From: Skermanella pratensis
Lineage (GTDB): Bacteria > Pseudomonadota > Alphaproteobacteria > Azospirillales > Azospirillaceae
Assembly (NCBI RefSeq): GCF_008843145.1
Contig: NZ_CP030265.1
Coordinates: 3,960,501-4,024,500 of the forward strand
Length of the DNA stretch: 64,000 nucleotides
Reading direction: 5' to 3'
The position numbers were made by a program, and so were the translations under genes. Under the pieces are notes generated by a model that did not search any database, had not been told where the DNA came from, and saw only the letters and a list, made by a program, of their open reading frames with translations. This document shows, one piece after another, positions 10,567 to 20,451 of this stretch (within the stretch, counting starts at the first letter, position 1; each line of letters starts with the position of its first letter).

Positions 10567-11907
10567 ATGGTCTTCTCCGGACTATCGTATTCACCCTTGT
10601 CTTCGGATTTTCTGATTACCAGGGCCAGGCGTCTGACCTGGGGCTTCGTGGCCGTCCAATGTCTGCTGTGCATTGTTGCCGTCAAAGCGGTGGCCGACCT
10701 GCTGTCGTTTGTCATGCTGCTTGCCGCAGCCGGCATCGTGCTGGACTCGCCGGCAATAGCGGAACTGATGAAGACTCCCGAGGGACAGCAGGAATTCTGG
10801 GCCTACCTGATCAACAATTCGGTCGCTCTGCGGGCTGAATGGAATCTCGACTGGCCGCTTTTCCTGATCACCATGACGGGCATCTGCGCGATCTGGGTTC
10901 TCAGCCGCAAGCGGCGCAAGCCCATGGCCGGTAAGCCGCTGTCCACGCTGTACCCGGACCTGCCCCTCCCCGACAATCTGCGGGACCGGAAGATAGTTCT
11001 GTCAGACCAAAGCGTCGTCACCCGCGATACCATCTTCGTCAGCATGCCTATCGCCCGCTTGGCCAGGACCAACGTCGAGCATTTCTTCTTCTTCCTTCAG
11101 CATGAATGGTTCCACCACAGGACGGGCGACGCCGCGTTGGTTCCCTTCGCAACCTATCTCGGCAAGGTGAGCGCGGTCTTCCTGTCAGCATATCTCGGCG
11201 GGCTGGTCATCCCGTTCCTCATTCCGTTGAATTGGCTCGATGAGCTTCCCGTCATGAAGATCCTGGCCGTGATCCTGATCGCCGTACTGGGCTTCTCGGC
11301 AACCTATCGCCTCTTCAAGTACGATACCGGACGGTTCCAGTATCTGAAGGAACAGCTGGCCGATGGTTTCGCGGCCACCAGGACCGGCGTGGTTCCCTCG
11401 ACCCTGTTCCTGGACGAGACCCCCAGCCGGGCATCGCCTTTCCTCGATTCCACGCCTGCGGCGGCGGAGCGGCGCGATTTCCTGGCGCATGGCCGGACCG
11501 ACCAGCCGGTGGCGCTGCTTTCGATCCTGATCTGCAAGTGGGCCATGGTCCGGACGGTGGCTTTGATCGTCGCCGCCAATCCGATCCTGGCGATCCCCGG
11601 CGTGATCCTCATCGACTGCATGCTGTTGCCGGCCCTTGCGCCGATCGTCCTGTCCGCCTGGCGTCTCCGGGCGGAGAGGTTTTCGGCGGTCTCCCGGTGG
11701 GCGCCCGCTTTGGCGGCCCTGCTGCTTCTGGCCGGCTTCCCGATGTGGCTGGCCTTCATCCTGAACAGTCTTCCGACGGGCGTGCCCGACAGCTCGACCT
11801 GGACGGCGGCCCATTTCCTGCTGGCGCTGCCGACCCTGCCTACGCTGGTCCTGATCGTCTTCGTCGCGGGACTCGCCGGGAGACGCTTCCGGAGCGGCAA
11901 GCCATGA
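10567..11907 (+). CDS. Polytopic membrane protein with HExxH motif (M48-like metalloprotease candidate)
   Basis: Membrane protein of 446 aa not assigned to a named family. Hydrophobic segments lie near 24-60, 97-113, 200-222, 228-246, 318-350 and 375-440. Between them is a zinc-protease signature: HEWFH at 179-183 (HExxH) and ExxAD at 262-266 within YLKEQLADGFAA. This pair, about 80 residues apart, is the arrangement of M48 (HtpX/Ste24) gluzincins, so it is probably a membrane-embedded or membrane-anchored metalloprotease; this is inferred from the motifs. GGAGCAACGAG precedes the ATG at 10567, after an AT-rich leader. It heads a four-gene run, its stop overlapping the next ATG by four bases. 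Substrate and role are unknown. Confidence 0.7.
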   Translation: MVFSGLSYSPLSSDFLITRARRLTWGFVAVQCLLCIVAVKAVADLLSFVMLLAAAGIVLDSPAIAELMKTPEGQQEFWAYLINNSVALRAEWNLDWPLFLITMTGICAIWVLSRKRRKPMAGKPLSTLYPDLPLPDNLRDRKIVLSDQSVVTRDTIFVSMPIARLARTNVEHFFFFLQHEWFHHRTGDAALVPFATYLGKVSAVFLSAYLGGLVIPFLIPLNWLDELPVMKILAVILIAVLGFSATYRLFKYDTGRFQYLKEQLADGFAATRTGVVPSTLFLDETPSRASPFLDSTPAAAERRDFLAHGRTDQPVALLSILICKWAMVRTVALIVAANPILAIPGVILIDCMLLPALAPIVLSAWRLRAERFSAVSRWAPALAALLLLAGFPMWLAFILNSLPTGVPDSSTWTAAHFLLALPTLPTLVLIVFVAGLAGRRFRSGKP

Positions 11908-12422
11908 TCCGCAACCGAACGATCGGCATCGTCCGATGGCTCGGGCGACAACTATCCATAGCGGTCCTGCTCTTGGCATCGTTCTGCGTGCTCGTGACGA
12001 TCGGCGGGACTATCGTCGCCTGGCAGGCTCCGCATACCTTGGACGCGGCGGGCGGACTGGTGGCGTTCTGCCTGACCGTCGCCAGCGCCTACAACGTCTT
12101 TGCCTGGAAAGACCGGGGCAGTCAGCATTTCAGGCTCTTGCGGCTCAGCGTGACGGCCGAGGGCGGGCTGTTGGCCGTTAGCGCCTTCCCGGTCTCCTAT
12201 CTGTTCCGCGTCGTAGATCTGGCGATGGCCCGGACTTCGAGCGGCGACTTTTCTTCAGATGGGCTGAAGGGCGTGCTGGGCACCATGCTGACCGATCCGC
12301 CGGACGGCGTCATGGCGCGGGCCGGAATGGATGCGCTCGCCCTGTCGTTGCCTCTGCTCTGCATCTACGCCGCGCGCTTGTGGCAGGTGCGGCTCGACTC
12401 CGAACAACTTGGACAAGGATAG
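11904..12422 (+). CDS. Four-TM membrane protein in the HExxH operon
   Basis: Unrecognised 172-aa inner-membrane protein starting at ATG 11904, which overlaps the stop of the metalloprotease-like gene (ATGA). Four hydrophobic helices are visible near residues 16-38, 50-68, 82-104 and 136-155; the loops are short except the one between helices 3 and 4 (about 30 residues, Asp/Gly/Met-rich). No cysteine pairs, metal ligands or enzyme motifs stand out. Translational coupling suggests that it is made in stoichiometry with the protease-like protein and may be its membrane partner; that is inference. The open frame continues upstream only as a shadow of the preceding gene. Confidence 0.7.
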   Translation: MIRNRTIGIVRWLGRQLSIAVLLLASFCVLVTIGGTIVAWQAPHTLDAAGGLVAFCLTVASAYNVFAWKDRGSQHFRLLRLSVTAEGGLLAVSAFPVSYLFRVVDLAMARTSSGDFSSDGLKGVLGTMLTDPPDGVMARAGMDALALSLPLLCIYAARLWQVRLDSEQLGQG

Positions 12423-12427
12423 GTCCC

Positions 12428-12930
12428 ATGCCCGACCTGACACGAGACCTCGCCTTCGACGTGATCGAAGCCATCGCTCCCGAAGAGCGCGGCATGCTTG
12501 ACGCCTTCTATGAGATCCTGATCGGCGGAGTCGCCGGCGCGGCGGCGGGCGACATCGAATCGCCCGGGTTCGGCCAGATCGGGGCCGGGCTCGACAACGA
12601 CATCTGCCGTCAGGTCGTGACCGTCAGCCACATCCTGACCCGGACCGTCCGGACCCGCGATCCGCAGGCTGCCGCGGCCCTGGCGCTCGAAGAACTCTGG
12701 AAGCGGTGGTGCCGTCTCGAAGACTGGCTGGAGGATTGCGGCGGCTCCCCCGCGCTGGTCCGATCCTTCCAGGAAGCGCTGCTGCGCCGGGGGCGGCCAC
12801 GACCGACGAAGCGGTCTTCGTCTCGACCGCGATGCGCCTGTTCGGCCTTCCGGACCCGGATCTGGACGATCCCGACAACGTCCTCGCGCGGGCCCTGCGG
12901 TTCGACCCCGCGCTCCCGACCAGCGCCTGA
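12428..12930 (+). CDS. Hypothetical protein with apparent 1-nt frameshift
   Basis: Third gene of the HExxH operon, starting at ATG 12428, five bases after the previous stop. The first frame gives a credible soluble helical protein up to about residue 121 (SFQEALLRRG), then turns into Arg/Ser/Pro-rich nonsense running to 12970. The minus-one frame gives a sensible ending, AATTDEAVFVSTAMRLFGLP and on to DPALPTSA, stopping at TGA 12928-12930, twenty bases before the next ATG. The switch falls in the run GGGGG at 12789-12793; one extra G would join the halves into about 167 aa. The cause is a sequencing error or a true deletion. No family recognised. Confidence 0.6.
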
Positions 12931-12950
12931 GCTGAGCGACCGGTGCCGAC

Positions 12951-13676
12951 ATGAAGCAGCCCCGCCCTGAAATCCGCGAAGATCAAGCCGTGAAATGGGC
13001 TTACGCGCTGGCTTGCGCAGCCACCGGCGTCGCGCGCGACAACCGTGCCCGGGTGGTCGAACTGTCGGCGCGCAAGGAGGAACTCCAGAAGAAATGGTCC
13101 CAGACCGCCATCGATTCCACCGTCACGCTGCTGAACCTGCCGAACGCCGGCCGGACCGCCGGCTTCTGCCGGATCATGGGCGTCAAGCCGGCCTTCTCCT
13201 CGGTGGTCGCGCTGGAAGCCTTCGCGCGCATCTCCCAGGGACTTGAGGTCGCGGAAAGGCAGCGCCTGGACGGGACGATGCTGGCCTTCGCCGGAGCCAT
13301 GATGGTTTACCATGTCGCCCAGGTCTGGCAGGCACTTTCCACGAATACCGACAACGAGCCGACGATGCAGCGGCTGGGCCTGGGGACGGCCTCCGCCGAA
13401 CTCGTCTACAAGCTGGTCTGGAAGACCGAAACGGATTGGCTCCTCCGCACCCTGCTGGGTCTCGGCCGGCTCCCCGACCCACCGGAGGCGGTGGACCGCA
13501 GGGGCATCAGCGCCGTGCGGACCCATGCCGAACTCCGCGCCGCGTCCAGGCAATCCACCCTGCCCAGGAGGTTGGCGGAACTGGAAAGCCTGAGCGCCGA
13601 CTGCTGGCACTTCCTGATATCGGCACGCAAATGGACGACGGCGAACATCGACCTGGTTCCCGCCGCCCTGTGCTGA
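12951..13676 (+). CDS. Hypothetical soluble protein, last gene of the HExxH operon
   Basis: Unrecognised protein of 241 aa, start ATG 12951. It looks cytoplasmic and mostly helical: a basic N-terminus, a charged stretch RARVVELSARKEELQKKWSQ near residue 33, a moderately hydrophobic centre (LAFAGAMMVYHVAQVW near 109) and a Trp/Leu-rich C-terminal half (ETDWLLRTLLGLGRLPDPPE). No nucleotide-binding, metal or catalytic motif is evident. It follows the frameshifted gene by 20 bases and closes the run, which ends against the convergent clpA terminator. Being last in a coupled operon with a membrane protease candidate, it may be a soluble partner or substrate; no direct evidence supports this. Confidence 0.65.
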   Translation: MKQPRPEIREDQAVKWAYALACAATGVARDNRARVVELSARKEELQKKWSQTAIDSTVTLLNLPNAGRTAGFCRIMGVKPAFSSVVALEAFARISQGLEVAERQRLDGTMLAFAGAMMVYHVAQVWQALSTNTDNEPTMQRLGLGTASAELVYKLVWKTETDWLLRTLLGLGRLPDPPEAVDRRGISAVRTHAELRAASRQSTLPRRLAELESLSADCWHFLISARKWTTANIDLVPAALC

Positions 13677-13719
13677 TCGCGGGGCACCCGGAAGCGCCTG
13701 CCGTGCCCCATGAAAGGAA

Positions 13720-13747
13720 ATCGGCGCGCACCGAAGTGCGCGCCGAT
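13720..13747 (-). terminator. Intrinsic terminator of clpS-clpA
   Basis: A perfect 12-bp stem ATCGGCGCGCAC/GTGCGCGCCGAT that on the minus strand closes with a C(TTCG)G tetraloop and is followed by TTTCCTTTC. It lies 36 bases past the clpA stop, in the convergent gap with the hypothetical gene ending at 13676. Confidence 0.75.
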
Positions 13748-13782
13748 ACCTGGCTTTCGAGACCGGCCGGGACCGGCAGGCG

Positions 13783-16083
<2,301 letters not shown>

Positions 16084-16089
16084 GCCGGG

Positions 16090-16416
16090 CTAATCCTTCT
16101 CCAGGGTGCATTGCAAAGGATGCTGGTGTTGGCGGGCAAAGTCCATCACCTGGGTGACCTTCGTTTCGGCTACCTCGTAGGTGAAAACTCCGCAGATGCC
16201 GACGCCACGCCGATGCACGTGCAACATGATGCGCGTGGCTTCCTCGCGGTTCTTGTTGAAGAATCGCTCCAACACCAGAACGACGAACTCCATCGGAGTA
16301 TAGTCGTCGTTCAGCATTAGAACTTTGTACATAGAGGGTTTCTTCGTCTTGGGCTTGGCCTTGACGACCACTCCCGTCACGGTCCCCTCGTCCCCGTGCT
16401 TGTCGCTGTCGGCCAT
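16090..16416 (-). CDS. clpS: ATP-dependent Clp protease adaptor ClpS
   Basis: N-end rule adaptor that delivers substrates with Leu/Phe/Tyr/Trp N-termini to ClpA; 108 aa. The core [20 protein letters not shown] carries the conserved N-D-D-Y-T binding-site residues, and the later [21 protein letters not shown] contributes the conserved His residues of the pocket. The 35-residue N-terminal tail is charged ([10 protein letters not shown]) as expected for the segment that enters ClpA. ATG 16416 is chosen; the frame can be extended five codons to a TTG at 16431, but no ribosome site supports that. clpA follows after 6 bases. Alphaproteobacteria often have a second ClpS; none is in this window. Confidence 0.96.
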   Translation of the reverse strand: MADSDKHGDEGTVTGVVVKAKPKTKKPSMYKVLMLNDDYTPMEFVVLVLERFFNKNREEATRIMLHVHRRGVGICGVFTYEVAETKVTQVMDFARQHQHPLQCTLEKD

Positions 16417-16617
16417 GGGCAAATTTAGCAATCATCGCGATGGACATCCTCCGACAATCATATGAGATTTCCGGACGCGCTTGGAAGAGGCGTCTTGCGC
16501 CAAATCCACATCGGGGGGAAGGATTCCTGAGAATTGTTCCCAAGGACCCGACCTCGCGCAATAATCGAAATGCCCTGGCCCTCGAAACAGGTCCGACGGA
16601 CCGGCCGTTCCGAACGC

Positions 16618-16655
16618 GAACGGCCCGGCGGTCACTCTGGACCGCCGGGCCGTTC
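16618..16655. terminator. GC-rich hairpin between phasin and clpS genes
   Basis: A perfect 16-bp stem (16618-16633 with 16640-16655, arms GAACGGCCCGGCGGTC) and a 6-base loop, downstream of the phasin gene and upstream of clpS. There is no U-run on either side, so it may act as a Rho-type pause/3' end stabiliser rather than a simple intrinsic terminator. Confidence 0.5.
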
Positions 16656-16721
16656 ACGTTTCGACTCCGCGGGATGCGGCGCGCCGCCGAAGCTTGGCGC
16701 CGTTCCGAAACTTTTCCCGGG

Positions 16722-17150
16722 TTACGCCGCCAGCGGCTTGCCCAGCTTCTCGATGGTGGCGTTGAGGCGGGCGTTGATCGGCTGGAACGCCTCGTTGGCG
16801 ACCTTGACCGACAGCTCCGACATCTTGGCGCTTTCGGCCAGCGCGGTGTCGAGCGTGGACTTGGTGTAGCTGGACTGCAGGTCGACCAGGTCGCGGACGG
16901 TCTTGACGCCCAGTGCGGCCTTGCCGGCGGCGGCGCCGCTCTCCAGGGAGGACTGGGAGTAGGCCAGCGTGCGCTTGCTCAGCTCCTCGAAACCCTTCGC
17001 GAGGACGGTGCCCGCCTGGATCAGGGCATCGACGTTCGCCTTGCTGAAGGTGGTGTATTCCTCGTAACCCTTGGCGATCTGCGCGGATGCCTTCTCGAAC
17101 TGCTCCTTGGAGACGGTCGCGAACTGCTCGTAGGTCGGGGTCGTGGCCAT
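16722..17150 (-). CDS. Phasin family protein (PHA granule-associated)
   Basis: Phasin of 142 aa that coats polyhydroxyalkanoate granules and limits their size. It begins MATTPTYEQFATVSKEQFEK at ATG 17150, with AAAGGAAG seven bases upstream. The whole chain is amphipathic helix/coiled coil, with the phasin core KGYEEYTTFSKANVDALIQA and SKRTLAYSQSSLESGAAAGK, and no cysteine. The open frame extends upstream to 17393 but only through the leader. The promoter at 17287-17314 is flanked by two TGCA-rich dyads that match the alphaproteobacterial PhaR operator type, so autoregulated derepression when PHA accumulates is likely. No phaA, phaB or phaC gene is in the window. Confidence 0.92.
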   Translation of the reverse strand: MATTPTYEQFATVSKEQFEKASAQIAKGYEEYTTFSKANVDALIQAGTVLAKGFEELSKRTLAYSQSSLESGAAAGKAALGVKTVRDLVDLQSSYTKSTLDTALAESAKMSELSVKVANEAFQPINARLNATIEKLGKPLAA

Positions 17151-17173
17151 TTGGACTTCCTTTCGGTTGGTCG

Positions 17174-17212
17174 CCGCCACCGACTCCATCGGGCCGCCAC
17201 CGACTCCATCGG
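17174..17212. repeat. 20-bp tandem duplication in the phasin leader
   Basis: A 19-base segment, CCGCCACCGACTCCATCGG, occurs at 17174-17192 and again at 17194-17212, period 20. It lies in the 5' untranslated region of the phasin mRNA between the operator at 17264 and the ribosome site, and looks like a recent slippage or duplication. Confidence 0.85.
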
Positions 17213-17263
17213 AGGGTCGCGGCAAGGTTTCGTGTATGCTTGCGTCAGGCTTCCGAACTTTCA

Positions 17264-17278
17264 TGCTGCACTGCAGCA
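17264..17278. promoter_or_regulatory. PhaR-type operator at the phasin transcription start
   Basis: Near-perfect palindrome TGCTGCACTGCAGCA containing CTGC-N3-GCAG, the motif described for PhaR in Rhodobacter/Paracoccus. It begins a few bases past the predicted start of transcription of the phasin gene, a position where a bound repressor blocks initiation. Confidence 0.65.
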
Positions 17279-17286
17279 ATGCCCTT

Positions 17287-17314
17287 ACTATAGGCATTTT
17301 CAGGACGGCGTCAA
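17287..17314 (-). promoter_or_regulatory. Sigma-70-type promoter of the phasin gene
   Basis: On the minus strand TTGACG (17314-17309) is separated by 16 bases from TATAGT (17292-17287). This is a strong match for an alphaproteobacterial housekeeping promoter and predicts transcription starting near 17280, about 130 bases before the phasin ATG. Confidence 0.65.
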
Positions 17315-17322
17315 CGGTTTTG

Positions 17323-17335
17323 TTGCAGTGCACAA
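17323..17335. promoter_or_regulatory. Second PhaR-type site upstream of the phasin promoter
   Basis: TTGCAGTGCACAA, a near-palindrome of the TGCA-rich type, lies directly upstream of the -35 hexamer. Together with 17264-17278 it brackets the promoter, about 58 bases centre to centre. It matches the CTGC-N3-GCAG core less exactly (TTGC-AGT-GCAC). Confidence 0.45.
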
Positions 17336-17480
17336 TAACACTGCCGGAACCCGCCGCGGTCTCGTTAATGGGGTATTCACCAAGACCCGGCATGGTCGGT
17401 CGCCGGTCGGGAACCGCGCTTGTGGCGGAACCTGCGGCGTGACAGGATGTGTCGCCTCTTCGCCTTTGGATTTACCGGAA

Positions 17481-18248
17481 ATGACCTATTGCCTCGGCAT
17501 CAAGACCCGCGATGGCCTGATCGGCCTGTCCGATGGGCGCATCACCAGCGGCTCCCAGCTTTCGGCGGCCCGCAAGGTCACGATCATGGGGTCGGGAGGC
17601 CATCGCTTCTTCATCATGAATTCGGGCCTGCGCAGCGTCCGCGACAAGACGCTGGCGTATCTGCGCCGCGACATGTCCAAGCGTCCGACCGAGACATTCT
17701 CCAGCATGCTCGACGCGGTCGGCGCCTTCACCGCCTGTCTGCGGCAAGTCGCCGCGGAGGACAAGGAGGCCCTGGAGGCCAGCAAGCTGCACTTCAACCT
17801 TCACGCGATCATCGGCGGCCGGCTGTCCGACGACCGCGAGCCGACCATGTTCCTGGTCTATCCCGAAGGCAACTGGATAGAGGTGGACGAGCGCACGCCC
17901 TACCTCTCGATCGGGGCGACCGCCTACGGCAAGCCGATCCTGGACCGGGCGCTTCGTTACGACACGTCCATGCAGACGGCGCTGAAACTGGCGTACCTGT
18001 CGTTCGACTCGACCCGCTTCAGCTCGGCCGACGTCGGGTTCCCGATCGACATGGTGACGATGACCAACAGCGACAGCAACTGGCGCCAGGCCCAGTTCGA
18101 CTATGACGACCTGGTCGACCAGCGGCAGTGGTGGAACCGCAACCTGACCGACCTGGCCCAGCGCATGCCGGACGGCCCCTGGATCGACAAGCTGATGCCC
18201 GCCCCTCAGCCGACGCTGGCGGTGGTCGGCGGCGACGACCGGGAATAG
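17481..18248 (+). CDS. Anbu, proteasome-like peptidase (COG3484)
   Basis: Proteasome-type Ntn-hydrolase fold protein, 255 aa, of the Anbu (COG3484) group, which assembles into open helical rings of unknown substrate. It starts MTYCLGIKTRDGLIGLSDGR at ATG 17481; removal of Met would expose Thr2, the expected nucleophile, and SDGRIT, HFNLHAIIGG and SIGATAYGKPILDRAL are further family blocks. Anbu usually sits in an operon with a transglutaminase-like protein, an alpha-E (DUF403) protein and a circularly permuted ATP-grasp protein. None is adjacent here; a transglutaminase family gene does occur 14 kb away. It diverges from the phasin gene. The long open frame upstream (to 16440) is not coding. 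Confidence 0.9.
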   Translation: MTYCLGIKTRDGLIGLSDGRITSGSQLSAARKVTIMGSGGHRFFIMNSGLRSVRDKTLAYLRRDMSKRPTETFSSMLDAVGAFTACLRQVAAEDKEALEASKLHFNLHAIIGGRLSDDREPTMFLVYPEGNWIEVDERTPYLSIGATAYGKPILDRALRYDTSMQTALKLAYLSFDSTRFSSADVGFPIDMVTMTNSDSNWRQAQFDYDDLVDQRQWWNRNLTDLAQRMPDGPWIDKLMPAPQPTLAVVGGDDRE

Positions 18249-18311
18249 CCTCCCGGGGGGCCGAGGCGGCGCCCCGGGGCCGGTCGAGCACAAGCTCGCC
18301 CTTCCGCCGAG

Positions 18312-18908
18312 TTATCGAAGCAGCCCCGACAACGCTTCCGCCGCGGTCCGTCCGTCGATGATTTCAAGCCGCTCGGCTGGGTTGGAGAAGGCGGTGAGAA
18401 AATAGGCGCCGTCGTGACAGCCGCTGGCCAGCCAGAGCACCCCGCCCGGTCGCGTCCGGAACCCCCGCAGCGGCGTGTCGAACACGCCGCTGTCGGCGAG
18501 GCTTCGGGTCAGCCAGTCGAACTGTTCGGGCGACAGCCGGATGCGGGAGGCGGCGCTTTCGCCGTTGCCCAGGGCTTCTTCCGGCTGGCGGCGCGACAGG
18601 TCGGCCGCCGGGATCTCGCGCGCTTCCACCACGGCTCCGCCGCGCTGGCCGGAGCGCATGTCGTCGCCCTCCCCATGCACCTCGTAGGTCCTGAGCTGCG
18701 CGCTGGCCTGGGCGTTGTAGATCAGACGGTAGCGGTCGGGAGCCTCGACGGAGCACTGGGCCCGCAGATCCTCCCCGTTCACGTAGCTGAACCAGGTGAG
18801 CTTTCGTGCGCCGTCATCCCCGTCCGGGCCGAACGAGGCGCATCCGGTCAGGACATGACCGAACAGGACGAGGGCCGCGGCGGCCGGACCGAACGGAGGC
18901 AGGCGCAT
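18312..18908 (-). CDS. Hypothetical lipoprotein
   Basis: Predicted outer- or inner-membrane lipoprotein of 198 aa. The start MRLPPFGPAAAALVLFGHVL leads to a lipobox LTGC with lipidated Cys23. The mature part is hydrophilic and has two further cysteines (in RAQCSVEA and ASGCHDGAYF) that could form a disulfide in the periplasm. No known domain recognised. ATG 18908 is preferred over an in-frame codon at 18953 because it gives a standard signal sequence. It is convergent with the Anbu gene, with a GC-rich hairpin-forming stretch (18252-18280) between them, and is divergent from the D,D-carboxypeptidase gene. Confidence 0.75.
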   Translation of the reverse strand: MRLPPFGPAAAALVLFGHVLTGCASFGPDGDDGARKLTWFSYVNGEDLRAQCSVEAPDRYRLIYNAQASAQLRTYEVHGEGDDMRSGQRGGAVVEAREIPAADLSRRQPEEALGNGESAASRIRLSPEQFDWLTRSLADSGVFDTPLRGFRTRPGGVLWLASGCHDGAYFLTAFSNPAERLEIIDGRTAAEALSGLLR

Positions 18909-19110
18909 ACCGGACAATATACCACCGCCTGCGGAGAGGGACGATAGCGGCACCCGACAATCTTCCGGTGCGCCACCGCCTCATCCTTTTGGGATCGGGT
19001 TCGGGACTCCGCCGAGACTACCGCTTGATGAAAGGACGGTAGACATTGATTCGACACGAACTTACCATCCGGCGAAAGGTTTGTTCAGAAGGTGTATTGG
19101 GGGCTCCGCC

Positions 19111-20373
19111 GTGTCAAATCAGTCCCGCCGACCGGGCTTTCTCACCCTGCTCGTCCTGGCCCTGTCGTTCTTCCTCATCGGCCCCCTGGCGGACCCGGCA
19201 CTGGCGCAATCGAGATATGCCTCCATCGTGATCGATGCCGGGAACGGGGAGGTCCTGTACCGGGCCAATGCCGACGACCCCAAGTATCCGGCGTCGCTGA
19301 CCAAGATGATGACCCTCTACCTGACCTTCGAGGCGCTGGAGAAGAAGCGCATCAAGCTCGGGCAGAGCCTGACGGTGTCCCGCAAGGCGGCGTCGCAGCC
19401 GCCGACCAAGCTGGACCTCAAGCCCGGCCAGCGGATCAAGGTCGAGCATGCGATCCTGGCGCTGGTGACCAAGTCGGCAAACGATGCCGCCATGGTGCTG
19501 GCCGAGGGGATCGGCGGTTCGGAAAGTCGGTTCGCCACCATGATGAACCAGAAGGCACGCCGGCTCGGCATGATGCAGACGAGGTTCCGCAACCCTCACG
19601 GTCTGCCGGACGAGCGGCAGGTCTCGACCGCGCGCGACCTCGCGACCCTGGCTTCCGCCCTGATCCGCGACCATCCCAAGTACTATCCCTATTTCAGCCG
19701 GGCCAGCTTCACCTATCGCGGCGTGGAGCATCCCAACCATAACCGCCTGATGGGCGCGTACCAGGGCATGGATGGGCTGAAGACCGGCTATATCCGGGCA
19801 TCGGGCTTCAATCTCGCAGCATCGGCGGTGCGCCAGGACCGGCGCCTGATCGCGGTGGTGATGGGGGGCGATACGCCGGCATGGCGCGACGCCCATCTGG
19901 CGGAACTGCTCGACCAGGGCTTCGCCACGCCGCGCACGCCGGCGCCGCTGGTGGCTTCGCTCCGCGCGCCCGCCATGCCGAACCGCAAGCCGGACACCGC
20001 CGGCGGCAACGTGGAGGTCGCCAGCCTGGAGGAGGTCGTCGACAGTTCCGACCTCGCGACGCTGGCCGCCACCGTGAGCCCGCCGCTCGGCGCGGCCGGC
20101 AGCGCGGTCGTGGCCGAGACCGCCGTCTGGGGCGTGCAGGTCGGCGCCTTCAGCGACGCCGGCGCGGGCCGCAAGGCGCTCGACACGGTGAGCCGCCGCC
20201 TGCCCTCGTTGCTCGCCCAGGCCTATCCGCAGATGATCCAGGTGACGACGGGATCCGGCCGCCTGTTCCGCGCCCGCCTTATGGGCCTGGACGAAACCAC
20301 AGCGCGGAACGTCTGCGCCAGCCTGGAGCGGGCCGGCGACGACTGCATCATGGTGGCGCCCCAGGGGCTGTGA
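19111..20373 (+). CDS. D-alanyl-D-alanine carboxypeptidase (S11) with SPOR-like C-terminus
   Basis: Periplasmic penicillin-binding protein of the PBP5/DacA type that trims the terminal D-Ala of peptidoglycan pentapeptides. From the GTG at 19111 it has 420 aa. A signal peptide (FLTLLVLALSFFLIG, cleavage after ALA-QS) is followed by the S11 catalytic domain: S62-LT-K65, S122-AN and K224-TG. The last about 85 residues (VWGVQVGAFSDAGAGRKALD onward) resemble a SPOR domain, which binds denuded glycan at the division site; this S11-SPOR architecture is common in alphaproteobacteria. The frame is also open from a TTG at 19081, but GTG gives the better signal peptide. The stop lies just before repeat element A copy 2. 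Confidence 0.92.
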   Translation: MSNQSRRPGFLTLLVLALSFFLIGPLADPALAQSRYASIVIDAGNGEVLYRANADDPKYPASLTKMMTLYLTFEALEKKRIKLGQSLTVSRKAASQPPTKLDLKPGQRIKVEHAILALVTKSANDAAMVLAEGIGGSESRFATMMNQKARRLGMMQTRFRNPHGLPDERQVSTARDLATLASALIRDHPKYYPYFSRASFTYRGVEHPNHNRLMGAYQGMDGLKTGYIRASGFNLAASAVRQDRRLIAVVMGGDTPAWRDAHLAELLDQGFATPRTPAPLVASLRAPAMPNRKPDTAGGNVEVASLEEVVDSSDLATLAATVSPPLGAAGSAVVAETAVWGVQVGAFSDAGAGRKALDTVSRRLPSLLAQAYPQMIQVTTGSGRLFRARLMGLDETTARNVCASLERAGDDCIMVAPQGL

Positions 20374-20378
20374 CAGTC

Positions 20379-20451
20379 CCCGCTCGATGTTCTGCGATGC
20401 GTTGGGCCACGGCCCGACGCTTGGAGCAAAATGTCTCGGCCGGAAGACTAG
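20379..20451. repeat. Palindromic element A, copy 2 (inverted, one end lost)
   Basis: Reverse-orientation relative of the element at 4360-4453. Shared blocks include GCGATGCGTTGGGCC, GACATTTtgCTC-type spacer and CTTCCGGCCGAGACATTTTG (minus strand) next to CTAG at 20448-20451. The central palindrome has diverged (GGGCCACGGCCCGACGC), and the left terminal repeat seen in copy 1 cannot be found. Its CTAG flank is shared with the next element. Confidence 0.6.

Noticed and set aside
12380-12970. 196-codon uninterrupted frame for the third operon gene
   Set aside because: The last 60 codons are Arg/Ser/Pro-rich and run into the next gene, while the minus-one frame gives a protein-like end; treated as a frameshift.
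18252-18280. Hairpin between Anbu and the lipoprotein gene as a terminator
   Set aside because: Stem-forming CCCGGGG runs but no T-run and a poorly defined loop; not listed as a feature.
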